In this document: piece after piece, positions 1 to 7,758 of the stretch | Layout of the letters: each line of letters starts with the position of its first letter | Position numbering within the stretch: the stretch's first letter is position 1 | NCBI GenBank assembly: GCA_964607375.1 | Contig: CAZSJY010000026.1 | Span: forward strand, 1-25,783 | Reading direction: 5' to 3' | DNA: 25,783 nt | Origin: JACNLC01 sp964607375 | Lineage (GTDB): Bacteria; Fidelibacterota; Marinisomatia; SCGC-AAA003-L08; JACNLC01 | Notes under the pieces: model-generated | What the model was told of the DNA's origin: nothing | Seen by the model: the letters and a program-made list of their open reading frames with translations, nothing else | The model's database searches: none | Program-made: the position numbers and the translations under genes

Positions 1-31
1 CTGTTAGGGTTTTAAAGGATTAGTTTTGTTG

Positions 32-63
32 TCTATTTGTCTATTTGTCTATTTATCTATTTA
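32..63. repeat. 8-bp tandem repeat, four units
   Basis: Four consecutive 8-bp units are visible: TCTATTTG twice, then TCTATTTA twice. They are followed directly by a perfect 16-bp palindrome, CCCGCATATATGCGGG, at 65-80. No gene covers this stretch. Such short tandem units can vary in copy number, but nothing here shows a function. Confidence 0.85.
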
Positions 64-88
64 TCCCGCATATATGCGGGGTCGAAAA

Positions 89-257
89 AATGTTAGAATC
101 ACAGATGAAACAGATTACACAGAAGAACGCAGATTAAAACATCCGCGAAATCCATAAATCAGCGTAAATCAGTGATTCAGACAAAAAGAACTAGCAACCC
201 ACAGTTTTAACTGTGGGAATGGAAGAAGAAGTAGAATGCAAACCATTTTAATGGTTT
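89..257. repeat. 169-bp direct repeat, copy 1
   Basis: This segment recurs at 524-692 in the same orientation with no indels and only a few substitutions, clustered around 129-147. Inside it are two hairpins: 198-217 (9-bp arms, CCCACAGTT and AACTGTGGG, around TT) and 240-257 (8-bp arms, AAACCATT and AATGGTTT, around TT). The first half is low-complexity text of the type CAGATGAAACAGATTACAC, which I associate with intergenic repeats in some environmental bacteria. There is no transposase nearby, so this is a non-autonomous or passively duplicated repeat. Confidence 0.9.
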
Positions 258-523
258 AATAAAATTGTGGTAAACCGCCCTGTGAGGTTTTTTAACAACA
301 CGCTTTAGCGTGGTTTATTTGAGTTAGCATTGGGATTTATTCCAATGCGAGGGGAAACCTGATGCAATGGGTTAGCGAGTCCGTGAACGAACACGTTAAA
401 TCGAAGAAGGGGTGTTTAAAACACCTCCACAAGTTAGGTGTAAGGCAACTACTGGGAGTGGTGTTGAAAAGGAACACCTCCCGAAATGTCCTTTGGACAT
501 CTCAGGTCTCCTCTGCAGAGGAG
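258..523. other. Hairpin-dense spacer between the two direct repeats; possible structured-RNA or group II intron remnant
   Basis: No supportable gene. At least five inverted repeats lie close together: 299-312 (CACGCT, TT, AGCGTG), 327-348 (9-bp arms with one G-T pair), 411-425 (GGTGTTT, A, AAACACC), 454-482 (a long imperfect stem around GAAAAGG) and 486-500 (ATGTCC, TTT, GGACAT). A perfect 18-bp palindrome centred on CTGCAG at 507-524 touches the start of repeat copy 2. The segment around 370-395 (GAGTCCGTGAACGAA) and 441-450 (TAAGGCAACT) reminds me of group II intron domain I. That is memory, not a demonstrated match, and no domain V or maturase is present. Confidence 0.4.
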
Positions 524-692
524 AATGTTAGAATCACAGATGAAACAGATTACACAGAAGAACACGGATTATAAAATCAGTGAAATCCATAAATCAGCGT
601 AAATCAGTGATTCAGACAAAAAGAACTAGCAACCCACAGTTTTAACTGTGGGAATGGAAGAAGAAGTAGAATGCAAACCATTTTAATGGTTT
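524..692. repeat. 169-bp direct repeat, copy 2
   Basis: This is the second copy of the repeat at 89-257, offset by exactly 435 bp, with the same two hairpins at 633-652 and 675-692. The right edge coincides with the point where a protein-like reading frame begins (see 693-806). That suggests the element, or a recombination between its copies, truncated a gene. Confidence 0.9.
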
Positions 693-806
693 TATGATAG
701 TTTAGATGAAATAGAAAATCCGGAACTTGCTAAAGAACGAATGAATGAAATATATACAAAAAAGGGGGAATCCCTGGTGTCTTTTACAGATTGTAATAAT
801 AATTGA
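693..806 (+). pseudogene. C-terminal remnant of a truncated gene
   Basis: One frame reads 37 codons of protein-like sequence, beginning YDSLDEIENPELAKERMNEI and ending in TGA at 804-806. The in-frame sequence upstream is repeat DNA with a stop at 684-686, and there is no plausible start with a ribosome binding site. The composition (acidic-basic helix, then a short tail with ESLVSF) resembles the C-terminal tail of small antitoxin-type proteins, but that is only an impression. A chance open frame cannot be excluded at this length. The N-terminal part is not visible to the left of the repeats in this window. Confidence 0.45.
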
Positions 807-924
807 AACATGTTAATTTTAGTCTGATATTTAGAATATTTATTGGGAAATTTGAAGCATTTTATAAACTACGAGCTACATGCTCCAGACTTCCTTCTAT
901 TAACAAAAAAAGAAAGGTAACAAC

Positions 925-1521
925 ATGAAAAAACACATAGTAAACATAATAATCATTGCAATTGTTGGCTTATTTGCATTTAATTGTGGGCATAGAACAG
1001 GAGCAGACTTAACGCCTAACGCATCAAGGAAAACAATTGGATTAGCACCTGATTGGTTTTTAAATGTTCCTGAAGTTGAGGGATTTAAATATGTATCTTC
1101 TACAGCCACAAGTCAGGATATGCAAATGGCAATTAACAAAGCGTCATTAGATGCAGGTAACAGACTTGCTGGACAAGTAGAATCCGAAATGAGTGCATTG
1201 GTAAAAAGAGCAACTGAAGAAACGGGTTTAAATTTTGACTCTCAGATTATCGATCAATTTTCTCAAACTCAAGAGCAAATAATCTCTACAAGTTTGAAAG
1301 ATTGGAAAGTAAAAAATAAGGATGTTCAGGAAGAAAAGTCTGATGGGCAACGAATTTACCGTGCTTATGTTTTAATCGAATGGGATGAAGGTGCGGCACA
1401 GAAACGGTTATTGGCAAAAATAAAAGCTGATGAGCAGTTATATACCGCAATGCGAGCTACAGAACTCTTCGATGAAATGGAGAACAAAGTAGAAGCTTAC
1501 CGCGAAAGGTATAATAAGTAA
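925..1521 (+). CDS. LPP20-like lipoprotein
   Basis: This encodes 198 residues. The N-terminus is a signal sequence of basic MKK, a hydrophobic run and Cys21 (box FAFNC), so it is probably a lipoprotein, although Asn before Cys is not the classic Ala/Gly. The 822-residue lipoprotein in this window has a similar box (GLNC), which supports a lineage preference. The mature part starts with a PDWFLNVP segment, then a long helical region (about 65-110) and a strand-rich end with YRAYVLIEW. This layout is what I know from the LPP20 family of outer-membrane-associated lipoproteins of unknown role. The start at 925 is preceded by AGAAAGG at 911-917, a usable ribosome binding site. It is a single gene with apparent terminators downstream. 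Confidence 0.75.
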   Translation: MKKHIVNIIIIAIVGLFAFNCGHRTGADLTPNASRKTIGLAPDWFLNVPEVEGFKYVSSTATSQDMQMAINKASLDAGNRLAGQVESEMSALVKRATEETGLNFDSQIIDQFSQTQEQIISTSLKDWKVKNKDVQEEKSDGQRIYRAYVLIEWDEGAAQKRLLAKIKADEQLYTAMRATELFDEMENKVEAYRERYNK

Positions 1522-1588
1522 TATTTTTGGTTTTTGGTATTGGGTTCTGGGTTAGCTGGGACTCAATAAACTGTTATTATTTTGAACA

Positions 1589-1610
1589 AGGGGGCTAGCC
1601 CCCTGTTTTA
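1589..1610 (+). terminator. Probable intrinsic terminator after the LPP20-like gene
   Basis: A perfect palindrome, AGGGGGCTAGCCCCCT (1589-1604), is followed by GTTTTA. The stem is strong but the T-tract is short. It lies 68 bp after the stop of the lipoprotein gene. Being palindromic, it could also act on minus-strand transcripts coming from the tRNA gene. Confidence 0.5.
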
Positions 1611-1619
1611 CATATAGAT

Positions 1620-1666
1620 AAAACCCGATAAATTATCAGCTGAAAAGCAAATACTACCGGGTTTTT
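1620..1666. terminator. Possible bidirectional terminator between convergent units
   Basis: AAAACCCG (1620-1627) pairs with CGGGTTTT (1658-1665) around a 30-base loop. On the plus strand it is followed by another T, and on the minus strand the second arm itself ends in TTTT. It sits between the plus-strand lipoprotein gene and the minus-strand tRNA-Gly, where both transcription units should end. The large loop makes it weaker than a textbook terminator. Confidence 0.4.
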
Positions 1667-1704
1667 GATATTTGAAATTTTCATCCACAATTGCCAAATT
1701 ATTG

Positions 1705-1775
1705 AGCGGATGAAGGGAATCGGACCCTCGTAACCAGCTTGGGAAGCTGATGTTCTACCATTGAACTACATCCGC
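1705..1775 (-). tRNA. glyT(CCC): tRNA-Gly (anticodon CCC)
   Basis: Read on the minus strand, the 71-nt sequence folds as a cloverleaf. It has acceptor stem GCGGATG/CATCCGC, D-arm GTTC-loop-GAAC with GG in the loop, an anticodon stem closing the loop TTCCCAA (anticodon CCC, decoding GGG), a 4-nt variable loop, and T-arm GAGGG/CCCTT. The discriminator base is U and CCA is not encoded. It closely resembles the E. coli tRNA-Gly(CCC). One oddity is that the T-loop reads TCCGATT, so the almost invariant U55 is C. It lies 44 bp after frr and could be co-transcribed with it. Confidence 0.93.
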
Positions 1776-1819
1776 TGAAAAACCTTGAGAAATTTAAGTC
1801 AGGGACCTAGCACCAAGAT

Positions 1820-2374
1820 CTATTCTATAATTTCTTTCTCTTTAGCATCTTGGATCTTGTTTAATTCTTCAATGCTTTTATTTGTCATTTCTTGAACATC
1901 ATCCAACGCTCTTTTGAGATTATCATCTGATAATTGGTGATCATTGTTTAGAGTTTTAAGATGGTCGTTAATATCACGACGGACATTTCGTACAGCAATT
2001 CGTCCTTCTTCAATCATTTTATGAACTAATCTCACTAAATCTTTGCGTCGCTCGTCTGTTAAAGCAGGTATAGTTAAACGGATCACTTTACCATCATTAT
2101 TTGGATTTAGTCCCAAATCTGAATTGAAAATTGCTTTTTCAATTGCAACTGCACCTCCCGGATCAAATGGTTGAATAACAATTTGTTGAGGTTCAGGAAC
2201 ACTAATTTGTGCCATATTTTTAATTGGTGTGGGTGTTCCGTAATAATCAGCTTTTATCATATCAAGAATACTCACAGAAGCACGCCCAGTACGAATAGAT
2301 GTTATTTCGTGATGGTAGTGTTCAACTGCACTATCCATTCGATGTTTTGCATCAGCAAAAAGTTCATTTATCAT
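1820..2374 (-). CDS. frr: Ribosome recycling factor
   Basis: At 184 residues this is the normal length for RRF, the cytoplasmic factor that splits the post-termination ribosome together with EF-G. Recognisable family segments are the N-terminal helix with SIRTGRAS (about 26-33), the hinge and small domain with YYGTPTPI and PFDPG, and the C-terminal helices with LTDERRKDLV and RNVRRDIND. The ATG at 2374 follows GGAG inside the end of pyrH and lies 2 bp after its stop, so the two genes are tightly coupled. pyrH-frr adjacency is common across bacteria. Confidence 0.97.
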   Translation of the reverse strand: MINELFADAKHRMDSAVEHYHHEITSIRTGRASVSILDMIKADYYGTPTPIKNMAQISVPEPQQIVIQPFDPGGAVAIEKAIFNSDLGLNPNNDGKVIRLTIPALTDERRKDLVRLVHKMIEEGRIAVRNVRRDINDHLKTLNNDHQLSDDNLKRALDDVQEMTNKSIEELNKIQDAKEKEIIE

Positions 2375-2376
2375 AA

Positions 2377-3105
2377 TTATTTCTCCTTTGAAACTTTAGT
2401 TCCAATATTTTGCCCTTGAATAATACCCAGTAAATTTTCATCATTTTTTATATTAAATACAACAATTGGTAAATTATTTTCTTTGCAAAGTGTAATTGCG
2501 GTCATATCCATAACTTTAAGTTCTCTACTGATTGTATCTTTGTATGAAAGAAATTGATATTTTTCAGCATCGGGATACTTCATTGGATCTTTAGAATAAA
2601 CGCCATCAACTTTTGTACCTTTCAAAATCACATCAGCTTTGACTTCAATTGCACGCAGAACTGCAGCAGTATCTGTCGTGAAGTATGGATTTCCAGTACC
2701 TCCAGCAAAGATAACTATTCTACCTTTTTCAAGATGGCGAATTGCCTTTCTGCGAATATAAGGTTCAGCAAGTTGATTAATTTGAAGTGCGGACATTACA
2801 CGAGTTTCGCATCCTTTTTGCTCGAGAGCGGATTGAAGAGCTACGGAATTCATAATGGTTCCGGTCATTCCCATATAGTCGGCAACAACTCGGTCCATTC
2901 CTTGTTTGGCTACGGACATTCCCCTAAAGAGATTTCCAGCACCAATAACTATTCCTATTTGTACCCCAAGGTAGGATGCGGATTTTACTTGTTCGGCAAG
3001 AGCATTGACAGTTTCTGGCTCAATGCCAAAACCTTGCCCACCGGAGAAAATTTCTCCACTCATTTTTAGGAGAATTCGGTTAAAGCAAGGTTTAATATTT
3101 GACAA
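2377..3105 (-). CDS. pyrH: Uridylate (UMP) kinase
   Basis: This is the amino-acid-kinase-fold enzyme that phosphorylates UMP to UDP in the cytoplasm. Family marks are the N-terminal KMSGEIFSGGQGFGI, VIGAGNLFRG (phosphate/nucleotide loop), DYMGMTGT, AGGTGNPYFTTDTAA, and KGTKVDGVYSKDP near residue 165. The length of 242 matches the family. The start is a TTG at 3105. No ATG is available before the first conserved strand, and upstream in-frame codons run into tsf. It lies 5 bp after tsf and directly before frr. The window also holds pyrRBC in a separate operon, so UMP synthesis and use are encoded close together. Confidence 0.96.
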   Translation of the reverse strand: MSNIKPCFNRILLKMSGEIFSGGQGFGIEPETVNALAEQVKSASYLGVQIGIVIGAGNLFRGMSVAKQGMDRVVADYMGMTGTIMNSVALQSALEQKGCETRVMSALQINQLAEPYIRRKAIRHLEKGRIVIFAGGTGNPYFTTDTAAVLRAIEVKADVILKGTKVDGVYSKDPMKYPDAEKYQFLSYKDTISRELKVMDMTAITLCKENNLPIVVFNIKNDENLLGIIQGQNIGTKVSKEK

Positions 3106-3110
3106 TTGAA

Positions 3111-3731
3111 TTATTCTTCTTTGGTTCCGTTTGAATTTTTAGATTCACCTAACTCAAAACGAACAAAACGAGTTATATTAATATTTTCACCTAAAGTAGC
3201 GATAGTTTCAGTGAGAAGATCTTTCACAGATATATCAGGATCTTTAACAAATACTTGTTCTAAAAGAACATTTTCAGAATAGAATTTCTCAAGTCTTCCT
3301 TCTGTAATTCTATCGAGAATTGCTTCCGGTTTACCTGATTGTAAAGCTTGTTCCTTAAAGATATCTTTTTCTCTTTCAATAACTGCAGGTTCGATATCTT
3401 CTCTTTTTACCACCATAGGATTTGATGCAGCAATGTGCATTGCAACATCTTTAATAAATGTCTGAAATGTTTCGCTTTTTGCTGCGAAATCTGTTTCACA
3501 GTTAATTTCTGCTAAAACACCAAGCTTTGCTCCTGGATGAATATACTGAACAATTGAACCATCTTTTGCTGAACGACCTGCTTTTTTTTGTGCTTTTGCA
3601 ATTCCTGCTTTTCTCAAATTATCTACAGCTGTTTCCATATTGCCATCAGCTTCTTGAAGAGCTTTTTTGCAATCCATCATTCCAGCACCAGTACGGTCTC
3701 TTAATTCTTTAACTGCTGAAGCAGTAATCAT
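3111..3731 (-). CDS. tsf: Elongation factor Ts, short form
   Basis: This is the guanine nucleotide exchange factor for EF-Tu. The N-terminal UBA-like domain contains VKELRDRTGAGMMDCKKAL, and the core carries the EF-Tu-contacting segment INCETDFAAK (about 77-86, the TDFVA/R motif region). At 206 residues it is shorter than the E. coli protein (about 283) and resembles the compact type seen in Thermus and several other phyla, with a single core subdomain and a KEE tail. It sits 9 bp after rpsB in the widespread rpsB-tsf-pyrH-frr order. Confidence 0.96.
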   Translation of the reverse strand: MITASAVKELRDRTGAGMMDCKKALQEADGNMETAVDNLRKAGIAKAQKKAGRSAKDGSIVQYIHPGAKLGVLAEINCETDFAAKSETFQTFIKDVAMHIAASNPMVVKREDIEPAVIEREKDIFKEQALQSGKPEAILDRITEGRLEKFYSENVLLEQVFVKDPDISVKDLLTETIATLGENINITRFVRFELGESKNSNGTKEE

Positions 3732-3740
3732 ATCTTTTAT

Positions 3741-4541
3741 TTACTCCTTAGTTTCTTCTTCTTTATTTACATCAGTTTCGGATATTTCTTCAACCGCTGT
3801 TACTGTCTCTTCAACAGGATTCTCTTGATCCTCTTGGGTAGGTTGAGTTTCATTGTCTACTTTCCCTCCACGAGCTTCAATGATTTTATCAGCAACGTAA
3901 TTTACTACTAAGTGTATAGATTTCATTGAATCATCATTGGCTGGAATAGGAAAATCAATTTCGGTTGGATCAGAATTGCTATCAACAATCCCAAAAGCTG
4001 GTATCCCGAGTCTTTTTGCTTCACGAATTGCTGTTGCTTCGTGGGTTGAATCAACAAAAAATATAGCACTTGGTAGATGTTTCATATCTTTAATACCACG
4101 ATGCAAATCGCTTAATTTGATTTTTTCTCTTTCGAGCAATCCTAATTCCTTTTTAGTGAGATTATCATAAATATCTGAAGATTCTTTTTCGAGCATCTGT
4201 AATCTTTTGATACTCTTCTTGATTGTTCCAAAATTAGTAAGAGTTCCACCAAGCCATCGTTCAACAACATAATACATACCACAACGATCTGCGGCTTCTT
4301 GAACTGCATCTTGAGCTTGTTTTTTAGTTCCAACAAACAGAATAATTCCACCAGCTTGAACAATTTTTGTCATCTCGCGAGTTGCTTTTTCAAGTTGAAG
4401 TAATGTTTGTTTCAGATCAATGATGTGAATTCCATTTCTTTTTAAAGCTATAAATGGTTTGAAGTTTGGATTCCAACGACTCGTAGGGTGTCCAAAGTGC
4501 ACGCCTGATTTCAATAATTCATCTACAGTAATTTGTACCAT
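3741..4541 (-). CDS. rpsB: 30S ribosomal protein S2
   Basis: The 266 residues open with the S2 signature (LKSGVHFGHPTSRWNP), followed by IHIIDLKQTL, FVGTKKQAQ, ERWLGGTLTNF, and FFVDSTHEATAIREAKRLGI about 165-185. The last 40 residues are a highly acidic, Glu- and Thr-rich extension (EE and VEE runs), variable in this family and probably disordered. The ATG at 4541 has no strong Shine-Dalgarno sequence. The gene follows rpsI by 33 bp and precedes tsf. Confidence 0.97.
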   Translation of the reverse strand: MVQITVDELLKSGVHFGHPTSRWNPNFKPFIALKRNGIHIIDLKQTLLQLEKATREMTKIVQAGGIILFVGTKKQAQDAVQEAADRCGMYYVVERWLGGTLTNFGTIKKSIKRLQMLEKESSDIYDNLTKKELGLLEREKIKLSDLHRGIKDMKHLPSAIFFVDSTHEATAIREAKRLGIPAFGIVDSNSDPTEIDFPIPANDDSMKSIHLVVNYVADKIIEARGGKVDNETQPTQEDQENPVEETVTAVEEISETDVNKEEETKE

Positions 4542-4574
4542 ATATTTTCAGTATCCTAAATAATCTAAATAATA

Positions 4575-4970
4575 TTAACGTTTTGAGAATTGGAATTTTT
4601 TTCGTGCTCCTGGTTGCCCGTATTTTTTCCGTTCAACTTCACGAGGATCACGAGTTAGCATTCCTTCTTTCTTGAGAATGGGTCGTAAATCGGGGTCCAC
4701 TCTTTCTAATACACGAGCAATACCCAAACGAATAGCTCCAGCTTGACCACTTAGACCACCTCCGAAAACATTCACAATAATATCGTGTTTTCCCATCATT
4801 TCAGTTAACTCCAATGGTTGTCTTAGTACCATCTTTAGAGTATCTCGTCCGAAATAATTTTCAATATCACGATTGTTTATTGTGATTTTACCTTTACCTT
4901 TTCTAAATATTACTCGAGCAACGGAAGTTTTCCGTCGACCGACTACTTGTAAATCATTACTCTTTGGCAT
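4575..4970 (-). CDS. rpsI: 30S ribosomal protein S9
   Basis: The 131 residues begin with VVGRRKTSVARV and include GGGLSGQAGAIRLGIARVL about 70-88. They end with the C-terminal RKKYGQPGARKKFQFSKR, whose KR terminus reaches the P-site tRNA in other ribosomes. Length and order (9 bp after rplM) are standard for the L13-S9 pair. Confidence 0.98.
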   Translation of the reverse strand: MPKSNDLQVVGRRKTSVARVIFRKGKGKITINNRDIENYFGRDTLKMVLRQPLELTEMMGKHDIIVNVFGGGLSGQAGAIRLGIARVLERVDPDLRPILKKEGMLTRDPREVERKKYGQPGARKKFQFSKR

Positions 4971-4979
4971 TAATTCCCT

Positions 4980-5414
4980 TTATTTCTCTAAATCAAAAAC
5001 TTGTGGTTGTTGAGCTTCATGAGGATGCTCAGTACCACTGTATACTTTTAATTGTTTCATAATTTTCCGTCCCAATCTATTATGTGGGAGCATACCTTTT
5101 ACCGCATTTGTAACAATGCGTTCTGGGTGAGTTTGGCGTAGTTTCTCAAGTGAAATCTCTTTAGTTCCACCTGGGAATCCACTGTGACTCCAATATTGTT
5201 TATAAGTTTCTTTTGCCCCTGATACTGCTACTTTTTCTGCGTTAATCACAACCACAAAATCACCCATGTTCATGTGAGGTGTAAAAAATGGTTTGCCTTT
5301 ACCTCTCAGGATTTGAGCAATACTACTTGCTAACCTTCCTAAAGGTTTATCTTTCGCATCAACAAGAAACCAGCTCTGAGTGATTTCACTTTGCTTTATT
5401 GATTCAGTTCTCAT
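4980..5414 (-). CDS. rplM: 50S ribosomal protein L13
   Basis: At 144 residues this has the normal L13 length. Family segments include WFLVDAKDKPLGRLAS (15-30), a FTPHMNMGDFVVVINAEKV block, and GMLPHNRLGRKIMKQLKVY near residues 107-125. It is the first gene of the operon running to frr and the tRNA. A promoter candidate lies 42-71 bp upstream. The ATG follows the weak AGGAAT. Confidence 0.98.
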   Translation of the reverse strand: MRTESIKQSEITQSWFLVDAKDKPLGRLASSIAQILRGKGKPFFTPHMNMGDFVVVINAEKVAVSGAKETYKQYWSHSGFPGGTKEISLEKLRQTHPERIVTNAVKGMLPHNRLGRKIMKQLKVYSGTEHPHEAQQPQVFDLEK

Positions 5415-5455
5415 CTATTCCTTTTCTATGGATTTACATACTAAAACAGCCTGAA

Positions 5456-5485
5456 AAATTACACGAAAATAGTAATTGAAGTCAA
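5456..5485 (-). promoter_or_regulatory. Candidate promoter for the rplM-frr operon
   Basis: On the minus strand TTGACT (5485-5480) is followed after 18 bp by TAATTT (5461-5456), about 42 bp before the rplM start codon. The spacing and the near-consensus -35 box support a housekeeping-type promoter. The region from 5415 to 5518 between rplM and pyrC is otherwise empty. Confidence 0.5.
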
Positions 5486-5518
5486 TATTAATTCACAGTG
5501 TAATGTAAAACTTTTGAT

Positions 5519-6823
5519 TTAGCCGGTTATGTCTTCCCCAAATCCAATGTTACCAGATATTGTAGTAACCACTTTTCCTTTAAACTCCATGTCATACATT
5601 GGAGAATTCTTTGAACGAGAATGCACATGTTCCTTTTGAAATTTCCATTTCTCGTTCGGATCAATAATCACTATATCTGCTTGTTTTTCAAGTTCGAAGG
5701 CTTTTTTCTTTAGTTTAATAATGTTCATTGGTGCAACTGTCATCCATCGAATTACATCATCTGTAGTTGCTCCATTGTTTGTCAAGACTGTATGACTGAG
5801 TCCAAAAGCTGATTCCAAACCAATCATTCCACATGGTGCTTGAAGAAAATCAGCTTCTTTTTCTTCGATGGTATGTGGTGCATGGTCAGTAGCAATACAA
5901 TCAATTATTCCTGATTTAAGCCCATCAATTAATGCTTGCCTGTCTTTATCCCTACGGAGAGGAGGAGCTACTTTTGCATTGGTATCAAAAGAAGATAACC
6001 TGTTTTCTGTCAAACCCAAGTGATGTGGTGTAACTTCAGCTGTTACATTAACTCCTTTTTCTTTGAATAATTTAATAATATCAACAGATTTAGCAGTAGA
6101 AACATGTGGTATATGGATTCTACCATCAACAAATTCTGCTATAGATAAATCTCGAAATATCATAACAGATTCTGAATAATCTGGATTTCCCGGTAAACCC
6201 AAGTGAGTTGACATTGAACTTTCGTTCATCACGCCATCAGCTCGGACGTACTCGTCTTCTGCGTGATTAATTACTGGGATATCACACATTTTACTATATT
6301 CCAATGCATAACGAAGAATTTGTCCATTTTTTACAGGCAATCCATCATCTGATATTGCAACGGCACCAGATTTAGTTATCTCACTAATTTCGGAGAGATC
6401 TTTTCCATTCTGCCCCTTGGTGATTGTTCCGATTGGATAAATATCAACTGGTAAATGTTCTGCTTTATCAATAATAAATCTGATAGATTCTGGTGAATCT
6501 AGTGGTGGATTTGTATTTGGCATTACACAAACTTTTGTAAATCCACCAGCAAGAGCTGAGCGACTACCAGTTTCGAGAGTTTCTTTATCTTCTCTGCCTG
6601 GTTCACGGAAATGTGCGTGCAAATCCATAAAACCGATGGTAATCATTTTTCCAGAACACTCCAAGATATTTGTATCTTTTTGTATGTCGATTTTTGTTCC
6701 AAGGTATTTAACAATTCCATCTTCAAGAAGGATTGAACCTTTCAGATGTTTGTTTTCAAACGGATCATAAATATCACCATTAACCAATAACCATTTTCCG
6801 TTCATTTGAAATTCTTTTTTCAT
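5519..6823 (-). CDS. pyrC: Dihydroorotase, class I
   Basis: This encodes a 434-residue amidohydrolase that cyclises carbamoyl-aspartate to dihydroorotate, the third step of de novo pyrimidine synthesis. The metal site is visible: H69 and H71 (DLHAHFREPG), Asp in AISDDG (159-160), H187 (NHAED), H240 (IPHVST) and D313 (ATDHAPH). Substrate segments MPNTNPP and KVAPPLR are present. These features mark the class I (PyrC/PyrX-like) type. An inactive PyrX would lack these ligands, so the protein is probably active. The ATG overlaps the pyrB stop by 4 bp (ATGA). Confidence 0.95.
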   Translation of the reverse strand: MKKEFQMNGKWLLVNGDIYDPFENKHLKGSILLEDGIVKYLGTKIDIQKDTNILECSGKMITIGFMDLHAHFREPGREDKETLETGSRSALAGGFTKVCVMPNTNPPLDSPESIRFIIDKAEHLPVDIYPIGTITKGQNGKDLSEISEITKSGAVAISDDGLPVKNGQILRYALEYSKMCDIPVINHAEDEYVRADGVMNESSMSTHLGLPGNPDYSESVMIFRDLSIAEFVDGRIHIPHVSTAKSVDIIKLFKEKGVNVTAEVTPHHLGLTENRLSSFDTNAKVAPPLRRDKDRQALIDGLKSGIIDCIATDHAPHTIEEKEADFLQAPCGMIGLESAFGLSHTVLTNNGATTDDVIRWMTVAPMNIIKLKKKAFELEKQADIVIIDPNEKWKFQKEHVHSRSKNSPMYDMEFKGKVVTTISGNIGFGEDITG

Positions 6824-7758
6824 GCTTCCTTCTCCTCTGATGAACTCAATAGTAGATATAAAATACTCATTCTAACGGCGACTCCATTCAAAACTTGATC
6901 TAAAATTATTGCTTGATCACCATCTGCAATTATGCTGTCTATTTCCACACCTCGATTCATAGGACCAGGATGCATAATCACAATTTCTTTTTTATGTTTG
7001 TTTATTCTTTCTTGAGTTATCCCAAAACTTGATCTATACTCTCTGACTGATGGAATGATTCCTATCCCCATTCTTTCGTTTTGAATTCTTAGTATGTTAA
7101 GTACATCAGCCCACTCGATTACTTCATCAATATTATAACTTATACTTACACCTAATTCTTCAATTCCAACAGGTAAAAGATGGGGAGGACCGCATAGGGT
7201 AACTTCTGCTCCCATCGTAATCAAACCATAGATGTTTGATAGTGCAACTCTACTATGACAGATATCTCCAATAATAGCGACTTTAATCCCTTTTAGTTTA
7301 CCAAATTTTCCGTGAATACTCATCATATCCAGCATTGCTTGGGTTGGATGTTCATGTGTTCCATCCCCTGCGTTTATTACAATTGCATCTACAAATTGTG
7401 TGAGTTGATAAATTGAACCGGGTGAAGAGTGTCGCATAACAACTGCATCCATTTTCATTGCATGAATATTTTGAATTGTATCTTTTAAAGTTTCTCCCTT
7501 TTTTAAACTAGAGGAACTAGCAGAAAAATTTATTACATCAGCAGATAGTCGTTTTTCGGCTAGCTCAAATGACATTCTAGTTCGTGTAGAATTCTCAAAA
7601 AATAGATTTACAATATTCTTTCCAGTTAACGATGGCACCTTTTTTACAGGTCTGTCTAAAACTTCTCTGAACATAAATCCTGTGTCAATAATATGTTGGA
7701 TATCCTCAGCTGGAGTTTCTTTTAATCCTAGAAAGTGAGTTTTACTTAACAATCCCAT
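6820..7758 (-). CDS. pyrB: Aspartate carbamoyltransferase catalytic subunit
   Basis: The 312 residues carry the carbamoyl-phosphate motif FENSTRTRMSFE (STRTR at 57-61), SSSLKKGETLKDT (about 82-94), HPTQ at 137-140 and the C-terminal MHPGPMNRGVEI. It catalyses carbamoyl phosphate plus aspartate to carbamoyl aspartate. No regulatory subunit pyrI is adjacent, so it may work as an unregulated trimer or with a partner elsewhere. The start overlaps the pyrR stop by one base (TAATG) and its stop overlaps pyrC, so the three genes are translationally coupled. Confidence 0.97.
   Translation of the reverse strand: MGLLSKTHFLGLKETPAEDIQHIIDTGFMFREVLDRPVKKVPSLTGKNIVNLFFENSTRTRMSFELAEKRLSADVINFSASSSSLKKGETLKDTIQNIHAMKMDAVVMRHSSPGSIYQLTQFVDAIVINAGDGTHEHPTQAMLDMMSIHGKFGKLKGIKVAIIGDICHSRVALSNIYGLITMGAEVTLCGPPHLLPVGIEELGVSISYNIDEVIEWADVLNILRIQNERMGIGIIPSVREYRSSFGITQERINKHKKEIVIMHPGPMNRGVEIDSIIADGDQAIILDQVLNGVAVRMSILYLLLSSSEEKEA

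Noticed and set aside
32..80. CRISPR-like array at the left edge
   Set aside because: Units are only 8 bp with no spacers, and there are no cas genes. The two 169-bp repeats are also too long and too few.
362..574. 70-codon open frame as a protein gene
   Set aside because: It crosses several hairpins, runs into repeat copy 2 for its last 17 codons, and lacks a good ribosome binding site. It is better explained by non-coding repeat or RNA sequence.
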